Part shown: one piece after another, positions 15,198-23,023 of the stretch
Numbering within the stretch: the stretch's first letter is position 1
Layout: each line of letters starts with the position of its first letter
Assembly (NCBI RefSeq): GCF_031157275.1
Contig: NZ_JAVIFW010000036.1
Coordinates: 1 to 38,327 of the forward strand
From: Streptomyces sp. LHD-70
GTDB taxonomy: Bacteria; Actinomycetota; Actinomycetes; Streptomycetales; Streptomycetaceae
DNA length: 38,327 nt
Direction of reading: 5' to 3'
Translations under genes and position numbers: made by a program
The notes under the pieces: generated by a model
What the model was told of the DNA's origin: nothing
Databases searched by the model: none
The model's input: the letters and a program-made list of their open reading frames with translations, nothing else

Positions 15198-16786
15198 CGT
15201 GCGGCCTCGCCCGGAGCAACCGCAGCAGGGCTCGGAGCACCACCTCCGACGACGGTCGTGTCATCGGGGTTGATGAGGTCCGGGACCTTCCAGCCGTTCT
15301 CGTCGTACTCGGACAGACACTGGTCCACGAGCTGCTTGTACTGGTCGAACTTGCCCGAAGCCTGCTGGGCGTGGAGCGCTTCGAAGCGGATCTGCTCGTG
15401 ATTGCCGGCGTAATTCATCTCGTACAGTTCCCACCGGGCCCCGAACTCGGTGCCGACGGCATCCCATGCCAGCTTCATCAGCTTGACCCGGTCGATGGCC
15501 TCGACGCCCAGACCCCGGACGTACTGATCCAGATAGGGGCGGACTTCGGGGTCCGCCCAGTCGCGTGCGTGCGAGTTGTTGTAAATCAGCGCACTGCCCA
15601 AGTCCCGAAGGAAGATCTCGCGCACCTTGGGGAAGATGGAGGAGGACAGGACACGGAAGGCCATCGCCGACTCACCGTTGGGGGTTACCGTCCCGTCGGG
15701 CCACTGGGTCGGATTCTCAGCCATGGAGTCGACCAGGGCCCAGAACATGTTGCGGTAAGCGAGAACTTCACCGAGCCGGCTCTGCACACCGCGAAAATCT
15801 GACGTGCCCGTGGTTTCAAGTCCCTTGGCGAGCAGGCCAGTCATGAAGTCCATCTTCACGGCGAAGCGGACGCAGGCGTGGAACATGGCACGGTAGAAGA
15901 ATCCGGAACCGTAAAAGAAGTTGTTCGCCTTGTCCACGTCATAGCAGAATACGTTCTCCCATGGAATAAGCACCTGGTCGAATACAAGGATTCCGTCGTT
16001 CTCGTCGAGTCGACTGCTCAGCGGTTGGTCAAAAGGGCTACTGACGGCGGCAGCGGAGAATTCGTACGACGGCCGGGAAATTATCTTCAGGCCGGGGCTG
16101 TTCGTCGGCACGATGAAGTATGCGGAGAATTCCTTGGCCCCGTCGGGAATGCGACCGTAGCTCCCGATGAAGATGTGCTGGGTGAGCGCAGCACCGGTTC
16201 CCACCACCTTGGCGCCCGAGACGACGAGGCCGGCGTCAGTCTCCCGGTCCACCGTCAGCATCACGTCCTTGAGCTCGGTGAGCCCCCGGTTGCGATCGAT
16301 CGGCGGGTTGACTATCCCGTGACCGATGAACAAGACGCTCTCCTGCGCCTTGCGGTACCAGGTGGACGCGTTGTCCTCGAACGGGGCGTAGTGCTCCTTG
16401 TTGGACCCCAGGGTGGAGAGGAAGGCGGCCTTGAAGTCCGGAGTGCGGCCGAGCCAGCCGTACGTCATTCGCGCCCACTCTTCGATGGCGCGAGCCGAGG
16501 CCCTCAAGTCGCCGGAGGAGTGAGGTGCTTTGAAATATGGATGAGTGAATCCCCCGTTCCCGGTGTCGGTGGGGACGACCAGCTTGCTGTTGCGCTCGGG
16601 GTCGTGCAGCGCGTCATACAACCGGGCCACCATACGGGCGTTGTTCCTGTAGGCCGGGTGAGCCGTGACGTCCTGCACCCGCTCCCCGTAGATCCTCACT
16701 TCCCGGCCGTCGCGGAGGCTCTGCAGATACTCGTCGCCGGTCTGCGGGCGAGTTGCGGTCCCGAACGGGTTGGCGGTGCTGCTCAT
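15194..16786 (-). CDS. trlC: HpaB-type flavin-dependent oxygenase (TrlC type)
   Basis: This 530-residue oxygenase component belongs to the 4-hydroxyphenylacetate 3-hydroxylase family. Family stretches are RPQTGDEYLQSLRDGREV and IYGERVQDVTAHPAYRNNAR at the start. The flavin/substrate region around LVVSGAKVVGTGAALTQHIF and FDQVLIPWENVFCY in the middle and helical C-terminal segments (GRWE-like ARWELYEMNYAGNHEQ) follow. It uses reduced flavin from the coupled reductase. In dihydroxytropolone formation TrlCD is reported to hydroxylate the tropolone ring. The start is ATG 16786; a GTG 12 nt earlier is too close to the AAAGG site. No ring-cleavage genes of 4-hydroxyphenylacetate breakdown are present, which argues against catabolism. 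Confidence 0.88.
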   Translation of the reverse strand: MSSTANPFGTATRPQTGDEYLQSLRDGREVRIYGERVQDVTAHPAYRNNARMVARLYDALHDPERNSKLVVPTDTGNGGFTHPYFKAPHSSGDLRASARAIEEWARMTYGWLGRTPDFKAAFLSTLGSNKEHYAPFEDNASTWYRKAQESVLFIGHGIVNPPIDRNRGLTELKDVMLTVDRETDAGLVVSGAKVVGTGAALTQHIFIGSYGRIPDGAKEFSAYFIVPTNSPGLKIISRPSYEFSAAAVSSPFDQPLSSRLDENDGILVFDQVLIPWENVFCYDVDKANNFFYGSGFFYRAMFHACVRFAVKMDFMTGLLAKGLETTGTSDFRGVQSRLGEVLAYRNMFWALVDSMAENPTQWPDGTVTPNGESAMAFRVLSSSIFPKVREIFLRDLGSALIYNNSHARDWADPEVRPYLDQYVRGLGVEAIDRVKLMKLAWDAVGTEFGARWELYEMNYAGNHEQIRFEALHAQQASGKFDQYKQLVDQCLSEYDENGWKVPDLINPDDTTVVGGGAPSPAAVAPGEAAR

Positions 16787-17043
16787 GGTGGGGATCACCT
16801 TTCGAGGCCGGTTGCTTGGGCAGGGGCATGGCGACGCGCTTCCCGTGCCGTTCCTTGCCCCTGGCGAAATCCTTCAGGAGGCCGGGCCGCCTCGACAGTC
16901 GGCCGCTGGAGCTAGTGCGCGGGTATTAGGACCATCCTTCTAGCCGCAATGGCCCACTGCACACGTCGAGTTGACCCATGCCAGGCTGCCGCGACGGCCA
17001 ACCGGGCCCGACCCTCGGAACAGAAGGCGTTGAGGTTCACTCC
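16787..17043. promoter_or_regulatory. Divergent promoter region between trlC and trlB operons
   Basis: This 257-bp gap has no gene. It must hold promoters for trlCDEF (-) and trlBA (+). A GCTAG/CTAGC inverted repeat brackets 16909-16945, and TTGACC at 16971 could be a -35 box without a convincing -10. GAGG (17032-17035) is 8 nt before the GTG of trlB. I do not see the operator found at 1051 and 19051. Confidence 0.4.
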
Positions 17044-18456
17044 GTGAAGAATTCCCATCCCGAATCGTGGCGGGCCCTGCCCGCGGCACAGCAGCCCGAA
17101 TGGCCTGACCCCGACGTGCTGGGCTCGACCGTTTCGGCCCTGGAATCCGCGCCACCCCTGGTTTTCGCGAGGGAGTGTGACACCCTCCTGGGCCGCCTCG
17201 GTGAGGTGGCCCGCGGCAAGGCCCTTCTGCTGCAGGGAGGTGACTGCGCCGAAACTCTGGACTCGGTGAGCGCGGAATCCGTGCGGAACAAGCTGGAGGT
17301 CCTGCTTCAGATGGCCGCCGTGCTCACGTATGCGGCCGCCCTCCCTGTGGTCAAGATCGGCCGTGTCGCCGGCCAGTACGCCAAGCCCCGTTCACAGCCC
17401 ACCGAAACCCGAGACGGCGTAACTCTGCCGTCGTACCGGGGTGACGCCGTCAACGGACTGGACTTCACCGTCGAGTCCCGTACCCCCGATCCAGCCCGCC
17501 TGCAGCGCGTCTACCACGCCTCCGCCGCCACGCTCAACCTGCTGCGGGCCTTGGTGGCTTCAGGGCACACGGATCTCGACCGAGTGCACGAGTGGAACCG
17601 TGACTTCGTGGCACTCTCCCCCGAAGCCCGTCGCTACGAACGACTGGCGGACGAGATCGACGCCGCGCTCGGTTTCATCCGCGCATGCGGCATGAGCACC
17701 TCGACACTGTGCACCACCGAGGTGTTCGCCAGCCACGAGGCCCTACTGCTCGACTACGAGTCCGCTCTTGTACGCACGGATCCCGACACGGGGCGTCGCT
17801 ACGCGCTGTCCGGTCACATGCTCTGGATCGGCGAGCGGACGCGCCAACTCGATGGAGCTCACGTCGCCTTCGCCGCACAGGTGAGCAACCCCATCGGCGT
17901 CAAGCTGGGGCCCGACGCCGGCACGGACGACGTGCACGCCCTGATCGACCGGCTGGATCCGCATCGCACGCCGGGCCGCCTGACGTTCATCACTCGTATG
18001 GGGCGGGGCAGCGTACGTGACCAGCTCCCCAAAATGATCAAGGCTGCGCGCGAGAACGGGGCGGAAGTGGTGTGGGCGTGCGACCCCATGCATGGCAACA
18101 CCTTCAGCGCGTTGAGCGGGCACAAGACCCGGCGCTTCGACGACATTCTCGACGAGATCACCGGATTCTTCGAAGTGCACAGGTCACTGGGAACCCATCC
18201 CGGCGGTGTACATGTGGAATTGACGGGAGAGGACGTCACCGAGTGCGTTGGCGGGAGCACCGAAGTCCTGCCAGATCAGCTGCACTTGCGGTACGAGAGC
18301 GCGTGCGACCCCCGCCTCAACCGGGGACAGTCCATGGACCTGGCCTTCCGGGTTGCCGAGTGCTTCAGCGCCGAGAGGCGGCGCATCACCCCGCCCCGGT
18401 CCGAACCCGTCGCCGTGGGGCCGCCTGACGCAAACTACGCGGCATCTCTCGCCTGA
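17044..18456 (+). CDS. trlB: Class II DAHP synthase (TrlB type)
   Basis: This 470-residue 3-deoxy-D-arabino-heptulosonate-7-phosphate synthase catalyses the first step of the shikimate pathway from phosphoenolpyruvate and erythrose 4-phosphate. Class II hallmarks are all present: LLLQGGDCAET, KIGRVAGQYAKPRS, LWIGERTRQLDGAHVAF, SNPIGVKLGPD, FITRMGRGSVRDQLP, VWACDPMHGNT and HPGGVHVELTGEDVTEC. The length equals the housekeeping actinobacterial enzyme, so this is a full second copy dedicated to the cluster. GTG 17044 has GAGG 8 nt upstream; the frame is open to 16978, but without a ribosome site. With trlH it would push carbon to phenylpyruvate. It is followed after 32 bp by the MaoC gene. Confidence 0.93.
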   Translation: MKNSHPESWRALPAAQQPEWPDPDVLGSTVSALESAPPLVFARECDTLLGRLGEVARGKALLLQGGDCAETLDSVSAESVRNKLEVLLQMAAVLTYAAALPVVKIGRVAGQYAKPRSQPTETRDGVTLPSYRGDAVNGLDFTVESRTPDPARLQRVYHASAATLNLLRALVASGHTDLDRVHEWNRDFVALSPEARRYERLADEIDAALGFIRACGMSTSTLCTTEVFASHEALLLDYESALVRTDPDTGRRYALSGHMLWIGERTRQLDGAHVAFAAQVSNPIGVKLGPDAGTDDVHALIDRLDPHRTPGRLTFITRMGRGSVRDQLPKMIKAARENGAEVVWACDPMHGNTFSALSGHKTRRFDDILDEITGFFEVHRSLGTHPGGVHVELTGEDVTECVGGSTEVLPDQLHLRYESACDPRLNRGQSMDLAFRVAECFSAERRRITPPRSEPVAVGPPDANYAASLA

Positions 18457-18488
18457 GTACCTCATCGCCAAGGACGAAGGACGGACCA

Positions 18489-18962
18489 GTGCGGCACTTC
18501 GAGCACTTTCCCATCGGCAGCACCTACGAGTTGGGGAGCACTCGGCTCACAGCCGAGGACATCATCAACTACGCGCGCACCTGGGACCCCATGCCGTTCC
18601 ACCTGGACCCTGAAACGGCCCGCGACTCCCCCTTCGGCGGCCTCGTGGCCAGCGGCTGGCACACCGGAGCAGTGGTGATGGGCCAGTTCGTGCGCGCTCT
18701 GCTCGCGGACTCCGCATGCCGGGGTTCGTACGGAATGGACGAGGTCCGTTTCCTCAACCCTGTACGTCCAGGTGACGAACTACGCGGGCAGGCGACGGTG
18801 GAAGAGGCCTCGCTGCACCCCAAGCGCCGAAGCACGGGCACAGTCCGCTTCGCCGTGAAGGCCGTCAACCAGAACGGAGAGCCGGTGTACCGGATGCGTA
18901 CCCGGCTGCTGTTCGGCTGCGCAGACACCGCCGATGCGGCGCCGGGGATGCCCCAGCCCTGA
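18489..18962 (+). CDS. trlA: MaoC-type enoyl-CoA hydratase (TrlA type)
   Basis: This is a 157-residue single-domain hotdog hydratase. The catalytic pair of the MaoC/R-hydratase family is visible as D33 and H38 in WDPMPFHLD, spaced as in the hydratase domain of PaaZ. GGLVASGWHT follows, as in this subfamily. PaaZ normally joins an aldehyde dehydrogenase to such a domain. Here the dehydrogenase half is absent, which matches the TrlA I recall. TrlA opens the oxepin-CoA ring, the aldehyde is not oxidised, and it condenses to the seven-membered ring. The GTG start at 18489 has AAGGACGAAGG upstream. It is cotranscribed with trlB. Confidence 0.85.
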   Translation: MRHFEHFPIGSTYELGSTRLTAEDIINYARTWDPMPFHLDPETARDSPFGGLVASGWHTGAVVMGQFVRALLADSACRGSYGMDEVRFLNPVRPGDELRGQATVEEASLHPKRRSTGTVRFAVKAVNQNGEPVYRMRTRLLFGCADTADAAPGMPQP

Positions 18963-18997
18963 ACCTGCAGGGCCGACAGCCCAGGGTTCCGCTCTTC

Positions 18998-19028
18998 CCG
19001 CCCCGCGCGCCCCTCCCGCCCGGGGCGG
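18998..19028 (+). terminator. Possible terminator after trlA
   Basis: CCGCCCCG (18998-19005) and CGGGGCGG (19021-19028) form an 8-bp GC stem with a 15-nt loop, 35 bp after the trlA stop. It is modest in strength, but the position suits it. Confidence 0.45.
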
Positions 19029-19044
19029 ATAGCACACTCCTCCT

Positions 19045-19073
19045 TTGACTATACGCACCGTTGCGTCTAATCT
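19045..19073 (+). promoter_or_regulatory. Promoter with TetR-type operator filling the -35/-10 spacer
   Basis: TTGACT (19045-19050) and TAATCT (19068-19073) have exactly 17 nt between them. The 18-nt ATACGCACCGTTGCGTCT (19051-19068) in the spacer is an inverted repeat, ATACGCA/TGCGTCT, with one mismatch. The geometry and the sequence (A.ACGC..CG....GTCT) match the promoter at 1045-1073. The reverse strand also shares the 11-mer AGACGCAACGG with 1081-1091. A repressor bound here would block RNA polymerase directly. Confidence 0.6.
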
Positions 19074-19158
19074 TTGTGTCGTAGCCGGTCGGCGTGTACC
19101 CCGCCTCCCCCGTCGGGGCCGCCTCGCCGGCCGGTTACAACGCGACAGGAGGCATGCC

Positions 19159-19560
19159 ATATACGAGAAGCCCAGCGCGCCGCGGCCAGGGACAGAACCC
19201 CCGGATCTGCGCCCCAAGACCGGGCCGCGGCGCAACGAAGCCGTACGGATCGCAGTCCTGAGAGCGACAGACGACCTGCTGGTCGACCACGGGTTCCACG
19301 CCCTGACGGTCAGCGCGATCGCCGAGCGCGCCGACGCCGCGAAGCAGACCATCTACCGCTGGTGGCGATCAAAGGTGGACATTCTTTTGGATGTCCTCGA
19401 AGAAGGCCTGAAGGACGGAGCCTCAGAACCACTTCGAGCCGAGTCGGCATCAGCCGCCCTGGAACAGCACGTGACGGGCTTTCATGACGGGCCAGCCAAT
19501 GGACCCCGGATTCGTCAAGCGCCTGGCCGTCGCAGCGCTGGCTCCCCCGCACTCCTCGCC
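19159..19560 (+). pseudogene. TetR paralogue with an internal deletion and frameshift
   Basis: The first 110 codons encode a TetR DNA-binding domain very like that at 2459-3100: AVLRATDDLLVDHGFHALTV, then AAKQTIYRWWRSKVDILLD. After LEQHVTGFH the homology jumps. In the next frame over, GQPMDPGFVKRLAVAALAP (about 19487-19543) matches the C-terminal tail GKPIDKELVATTARLVLSLA of the paralogue. About 90 codons of the ligand domain are therefore missing and the frame changes at about 19485. AGGAGG (19147-19152) is 6 nt before an in-frame ATA at 19159. No ATG or GTG start is in frame. The unshifted frame would give a 146-residue protein with a foreign tail, which might still bind DNA. Confidence 0.7.
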
Positions 19561-19614
19561 ACGGGCCAAAGGGGCCTCGTCCCGGGTCCGTCTCGCTGAA
19601 AGGCTGCCACTCAC

Positions 19615-20346
19615 GTGTTCCGCACACGCCGTACCCGCTACACCGCCACGGTGGAGTCGGCCCACCGCATCGCCCCGCACATGGCGCGCGTCACCCTGGG
19701 AGGACCTGGCATGTCGGCCTTCCGCTGCGACGAGCCCACCCAGTGGGTAAAGCTGTTCGTCACCGATCCCCTTGACGGGCAAACCGTCGGCCGCGCCTAC
19801 ACCGTACGGAACCACCCCTCGCCGGAGCCCCGCATCGACATCGATGTCGTGCTGCACGGCAAAGGGCCGGCGGCCCGGTGGGCAGAGGTGGCCTCGCCGG
19901 GCCAGGAGGTCTCCTTCAGCGGCCCCAAGGGGGGATTCTCCCGCGACCCCCAGGCCGAGTTCTACCTGTTGGCGGGCGACGAGAGCGCGCAGCCCGCCGT
20001 CTTCACCATTGCAGAGAGCCTGCCGCCCGGCATGCACGGCTCCGTTTATCTAGAGGTGGACGGGCCCCAGGCCGAGATGGAGGTGACCTGGACGGCCGAC
20101 CTGGACGTCGTCTGGGTCCATCGAGCCGCCGGCCGGCCGAAGGGAGAGGCACTTCGGGACGCCGTCCTCGAAGCCCCCGTACCGCACCAGCACGTCGCGG
20201 CGTGGGTGGCCGGGGAGTCCGGTGCCGTCAGGGACATCCGTCGCCACTTCACGGACGTCATCGGCCTGGACCGCCGCGGCGCCTACGCAAAGGGCTACTG
20301 GAAACTGGACGAGGCGGACCATCGCGACCCGCTGGCCTCGGACTGA
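19615..20346 (+). CDS. Siderophore-interacting protein (ferric-chelate reductase family)
   Basis: This 243-residue FAD-dependent ferric-siderophore reductase belongs to the SIP/ViuB family. The FAD-binding motif GRAYTVRN is at residue 60 and FSGPKGGFS follows. The NAD(P)H-domain strand FYLLAGDESAQPAVFTI and the C-terminal signature GYWKLDE are present. It would release iron from ferric chelates in the cytosol. The start is GTG 19615, directly after the truncated tetR and perhaps on the same transcript. Hydroxytropolones are strong Fe(III) ligands, so a role in recovering iron from, or tolerating, the product is a reasonable inference. It could equally be an unrelated iron gene at the island edge. 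Confidence 0.85.
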   Translation: MFRTRRTRYTATVESAHRIAPHMARVTLGGPGMSAFRCDEPTQWVKLFVTDPLDGQTVGRAYTVRNHPSPEPRIDIDVVLHGKGPAARWAEVASPGQEVSFSGPKGGFSRDPQAEFYLLAGDESAQPAVFTIAESLPPGMHGSVYLEVDGPQAEMEVTWTADLDVVWVHRAAGRPKGEALRDAVLEAPVPHQHVAAWVAGESGAVRDIRRHFTDVIGLDRRGAYAKGYWKLDEADHRDPLASD

Positions 20347-20805
20347 CGGTCTAGGCGGCGCAGCTGCGACGCTGTCCTGCAGCGCTTCTCCCTGCTCCCC
20401 CGTGCGAACGGTGCAAGCCCGAATCCCGACCCCTGGGGACCTCGCACGCTCGCCGCCCCCGACGCCGAACTCAGGCTGTGCGTACGCTCATGCAGTGCTG
20501 ACGGTCTGGTGCCGCTCTCCTCAACGAGGGAGTCCTCCATCAAGCAGCGCTTGCCGCGTTCCAGCCGTTCGTCCGCCGCCTCCATCGCCATGCGCTCCCG
20601 CAGATCTCCGCCCCGTAGCACCCGGCGGTCATGGTGTCCCTCCTTCGAGGAGCGTCAGGAGTTCCATCGCTGCTGAGCGCAGCCTGCTGTCCTGCTCGGC
20701 CGGGGCGCCCGATTACTGCTGACGCGCAAGTGCAGTTCGGCCGAGCGAGGCAGAGCTCGTGCGGGCTTCGCCGACGGAGTTGGGCATTGTGAGAGGCTGG
20801 ATCAC
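20347..20805. other. Gap at the island-core boundary, no certain gene
   Basis: No intact gene is seen in these 459 bp. On the minus strand an ATG at 20632 has a good AAGGAGG-type site. After a one- or two-base shift the frame reads LRGGDLRERMAMEAADERLE and GKRCLMEDSLVEE, which looks like real but decayed coding sequence that I do not recognise. The island seems to end here. Confidence 0.4.
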
Positions 20806-22836
20806 ATGAATCGGTTGGCTGGTGTGACCTCGCCGTATCTGCTTCAGCACGCGGACAACCCGGTTGACTGGTGGCCCTGGACGCAGGAGGCTTTCGAGGA
20901 AGCACGGCGGCGCGATGTGCCCGTTCTGCTGTCAGTCGGCTACTCGGCGTGTCATTGGTGCCACGTCATGGCGCACGAGTCGTTCGAGGACGAGGCGACC
21001 GCCGCGTACCTCAACGAGCACTTCGTCAGCGTCAAGGTCGACCGCGAGGAGCGGCCCGACGTCGACGCCGTCTACATGGAGGCCGTGCAGGCCGCGACCG
21101 GCCAGGGCGGCTGGCCCATGACCGTCTTCCTCACCCCGGACGCCGAACCCTTCTACTTCGGCACGTACTTCCCGCCCGAGCCCCGCCACGGCATGCCCTC
21201 CTTCCGGCAGCTCCTGCAAGGCGTCAGCGAGGCCTGGACGGGCCGCCGCGAGGAGGTCACCGAGGTCGCGGGCAAGATCGTGCGGGACCTCGCGGGCCGT
21301 GAACTCCCATACGGGGACACGGCGTTGCCCGGCGAGGAGCAGCTGGGCCAGGCGCTGCTCGGGCTCACCCGGGAGTACGACGCGACGTACGGCGGATTCG
21401 GCGGCGCACCGAAGTTCCCGGCCGCGATGGTGATCGAGTTCCTGCTCCGCCACCACGCCCGCACCGGCTCCGACGGCGCCCTGCAGATGGCCGCCGACTG
21501 TTGCGAGCGGATGGCCCGCGGCGGGATCTACGACCAGCTGGGCGGCGGCTTCGCCCGCTACTCCGTGGACCGCAAATGGGTCGTGCCGCACTTCGAGAAG
21601 ATGCTGTACGACAACGCCCTGCTGTGCCGCGCGTACGCGCACCTGTGGCGGGCCACCGGCAGTGAGCTGGCCCAGCGCGTGGCCCTGGAGACCGCGGACT
21701 TCCTGGTGCGTGAACTCCGTACGAACGAAGGCGGGTTCGCCTCCGCCCTGGACGCCGACAGCGAGGACGGGGCGTCCGGCCGGCACGTCGAGGGCGCGTA
21801 CTACGTGTGGACGCCCGCGCAGCTGCGCGAGGTGCTCGGCGAGTCCGACGCCGAACTGGCCATCGCGCACTACGGCGTGACCGAGGAGGGCACCTTCGAG
21901 GAGGGCGCCTCGGTGCTCCAACTCCCGCAGGACGACGGCCTGTTGGACTCGGACCGGCTCGCCTCGATCCGCGCCCGGCTGCTCGCCGCCCGCGAGGAGC
22001 GGCCGCGCCCCGGCCGCGACGACAAGGTGGTGGCCGCCTGGAACGGCCTCACGATCGCGGCACTCGCCGAGACCGGTGCGTACTTCGACCGGCCCGACCT
22101 GGTGCAGGCCGCGATCGCTGCCGGGGACCTGCTCGTACGGCTCCACATGGGCCCGGACGCGCGCCTGGTCCGCACCTCCATGGACGGCAGGGCCGGTACG
22201 CACGCCGGGGTCCTGGAGGACTACGCCGACGTCGCCGAGGGCTTCCTCGCGCTCGCGTCCGTCACCGGCGAGGGCGTGTGGCTGGAGTTCGCCGGGTTCC
22301 TGCTCGACCACGTGCTGATCGGGTTCGTGGGCGAGAACGGCGCGCTGTACGACACCGCCCACGACGCGGAGGCGCTGATCCGGCGCCCGCAGGACCCGAC
22401 GGACAACGCCACCCCGTCCGGCTGGACCGCGGCCGCCGGAGCCCTGCTCTCGTACGCGGCGCAGACCGGCTCCGAGCCCCATCGCACCGCCGCCGAGCGG
22501 GCGTTGGGCGTGGTCACGGCACTCGGCCCGCGCGCCCCGCGGTTCATCGGGCACGGCTTGGCGGTCGCCGAGGCGCTGCTCGACGGGCCGCGCGAGGTGG
22601 CGGTGGTGGGCCCCGCGGACGACCCGCAGCGGGCGGCTCTGCACCGCGCGGCACTGCTGGCTCCGGCGCCGGGCGCGGTGGTGTCGGCGGGCGAGCCCGA
22701 CTCCGGGGAGCTGCCGCTTCTGGCCGACCGCCCGCTGGTCGGGGGCCGGGCAGCGGCGTACGTGTGCCGCAACTTCACCTGCGATGCGCCGGTCACGGAG
22801 GTGGAGGCGCTGCGGGAGCGGTTGGGGCGGGCGTAG
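20806..22836 (+). CDS. Thioredoxin-domain protein, DUF255/YyaL (spermatogenesis-associated 20-like)
   Basis: This 676-residue protein is widespread in bacteria. The N-terminal thioredoxin-like domain (residues 1-165) starts with LAGVTSPYLLQHADNPVDWW and carries the redox motif C49-H-W-C52. GGWPMTVFLTPD is the matching cis-Pro region. The rest is an alpha/alpha-barrel like six-hairpin glycosidases, with GGFGGAPKFP, WVVPHFEKMLYDNA and GRDDKVVAAWNGL. The biochemical role is not established in the literature I know. ATG 20806 suits the family N-terminus. A relic of the same N-terminus is at 118-258, on the far side of the island. The gene marks the start of the core chromosome. Confidence 0.9.
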   Translation: MNRLAGVTSPYLLQHADNPVDWWPWTQEAFEEARRRDVPVLLSVGYSACHWCHVMAHESFEDEATAAYLNEHFVSVKVDREERPDVDAVYMEAVQAATGQGGWPMTVFLTPDAEPFYFGTYFPPEPRHGMPSFRQLLQGVSEAWTGRREEVTEVAGKIVRDLAGRELPYGDTALPGEEQLGQALLGLTREYDATYGGFGGAPKFPAAMVIEFLLRHHARTGSDGALQMAADCCERMARGGIYDQLGGGFARYSVDRKWVVPHFEKMLYDNALLCRAYAHLWRATGSELAQRVALETADFLVRELRTNEGGFASALDADSEDGASGRHVEGAYYVWTPAQLREVLGESDAELAIAHYGVTEEGTFEEGASVLQLPQDDGLLDSDRLASIRARLLAAREERPRPGRDDKVVAAWNGLTIAALAETGAYFDRPDLVQAAIAAGDLLVRLHMGPDARLVRTSMDGRAGTHAGVLEDYADVAEGFLALASVTGEGVWLEFAGFLLDHVLIGFVGENGALYDTAHDAEALIRRPQDPTDNATPSGWTAAAGALLSYAAQTGSEPHRTAAERALGVVTALGPRAPRFIGHGLAVAEALLDGPREVAVVGPADDPQRAALHRAALLAPAPGAVVSAGEPDSGELPLLADRPLVGGRAAAYVCRNFTCDAPVTEVEALRERLGRA

Positions 22837-22840
22837 GTAC

Positions 22841-22982
22841 TTTTCCCCTACCCGCCCCTTCCCGAATCTCCTCAATCGCCGGAGGGGCTCAATTTTTGAG
22901 CCCCTCCGGCGATTGAGGAGCGGGGTCCGGGGCGGAGCCCCGAAGCGCCGCAGGCTTTCGGGAAGGGGCGGGTAGGGGAAAA
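22841..22982. repeat. Nested palindrome: 26-bp outer and 25-bp inner inverted repeats
   Basis: Outer arms 22841-22866 and 22957-22982 are perfect 26-bp reverse complements. Inside, 22868-22892 and 22896-22920 form a perfect 25-bp stem with a TTT loop, and CGGGG/CCCCG (22921-22942) makes a third small stem. The unit is 142 bp, starts 4 bp after the DUF255 gene and carries no coding sequence. The inner stem is of the kind that ends many Streptomyces genes and should stop transcription. The outer repeat gives the whole a MITE-like form. Confidence 0.8.
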
Positions 22983-23023
22983 ATCAACGCGTACGCCGAT
23001 GACGAAGCAGAGGGGGACCCGGC

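Noticed and set aside
15194..16786. Reading the HpaB-type gene and its reductase as 4-hydroxyphenylacetate catabolism
   Set aside because: No ring-cleavage or downstream hpa genes are present, while all neighbours fit tropolone biosynthesis.
20932..22875. 647-residue minus-strand frame opposite the DUF255 gene
   Set aside because: It is a shadow of the GC-rich codon pattern and has no recognisable domain.
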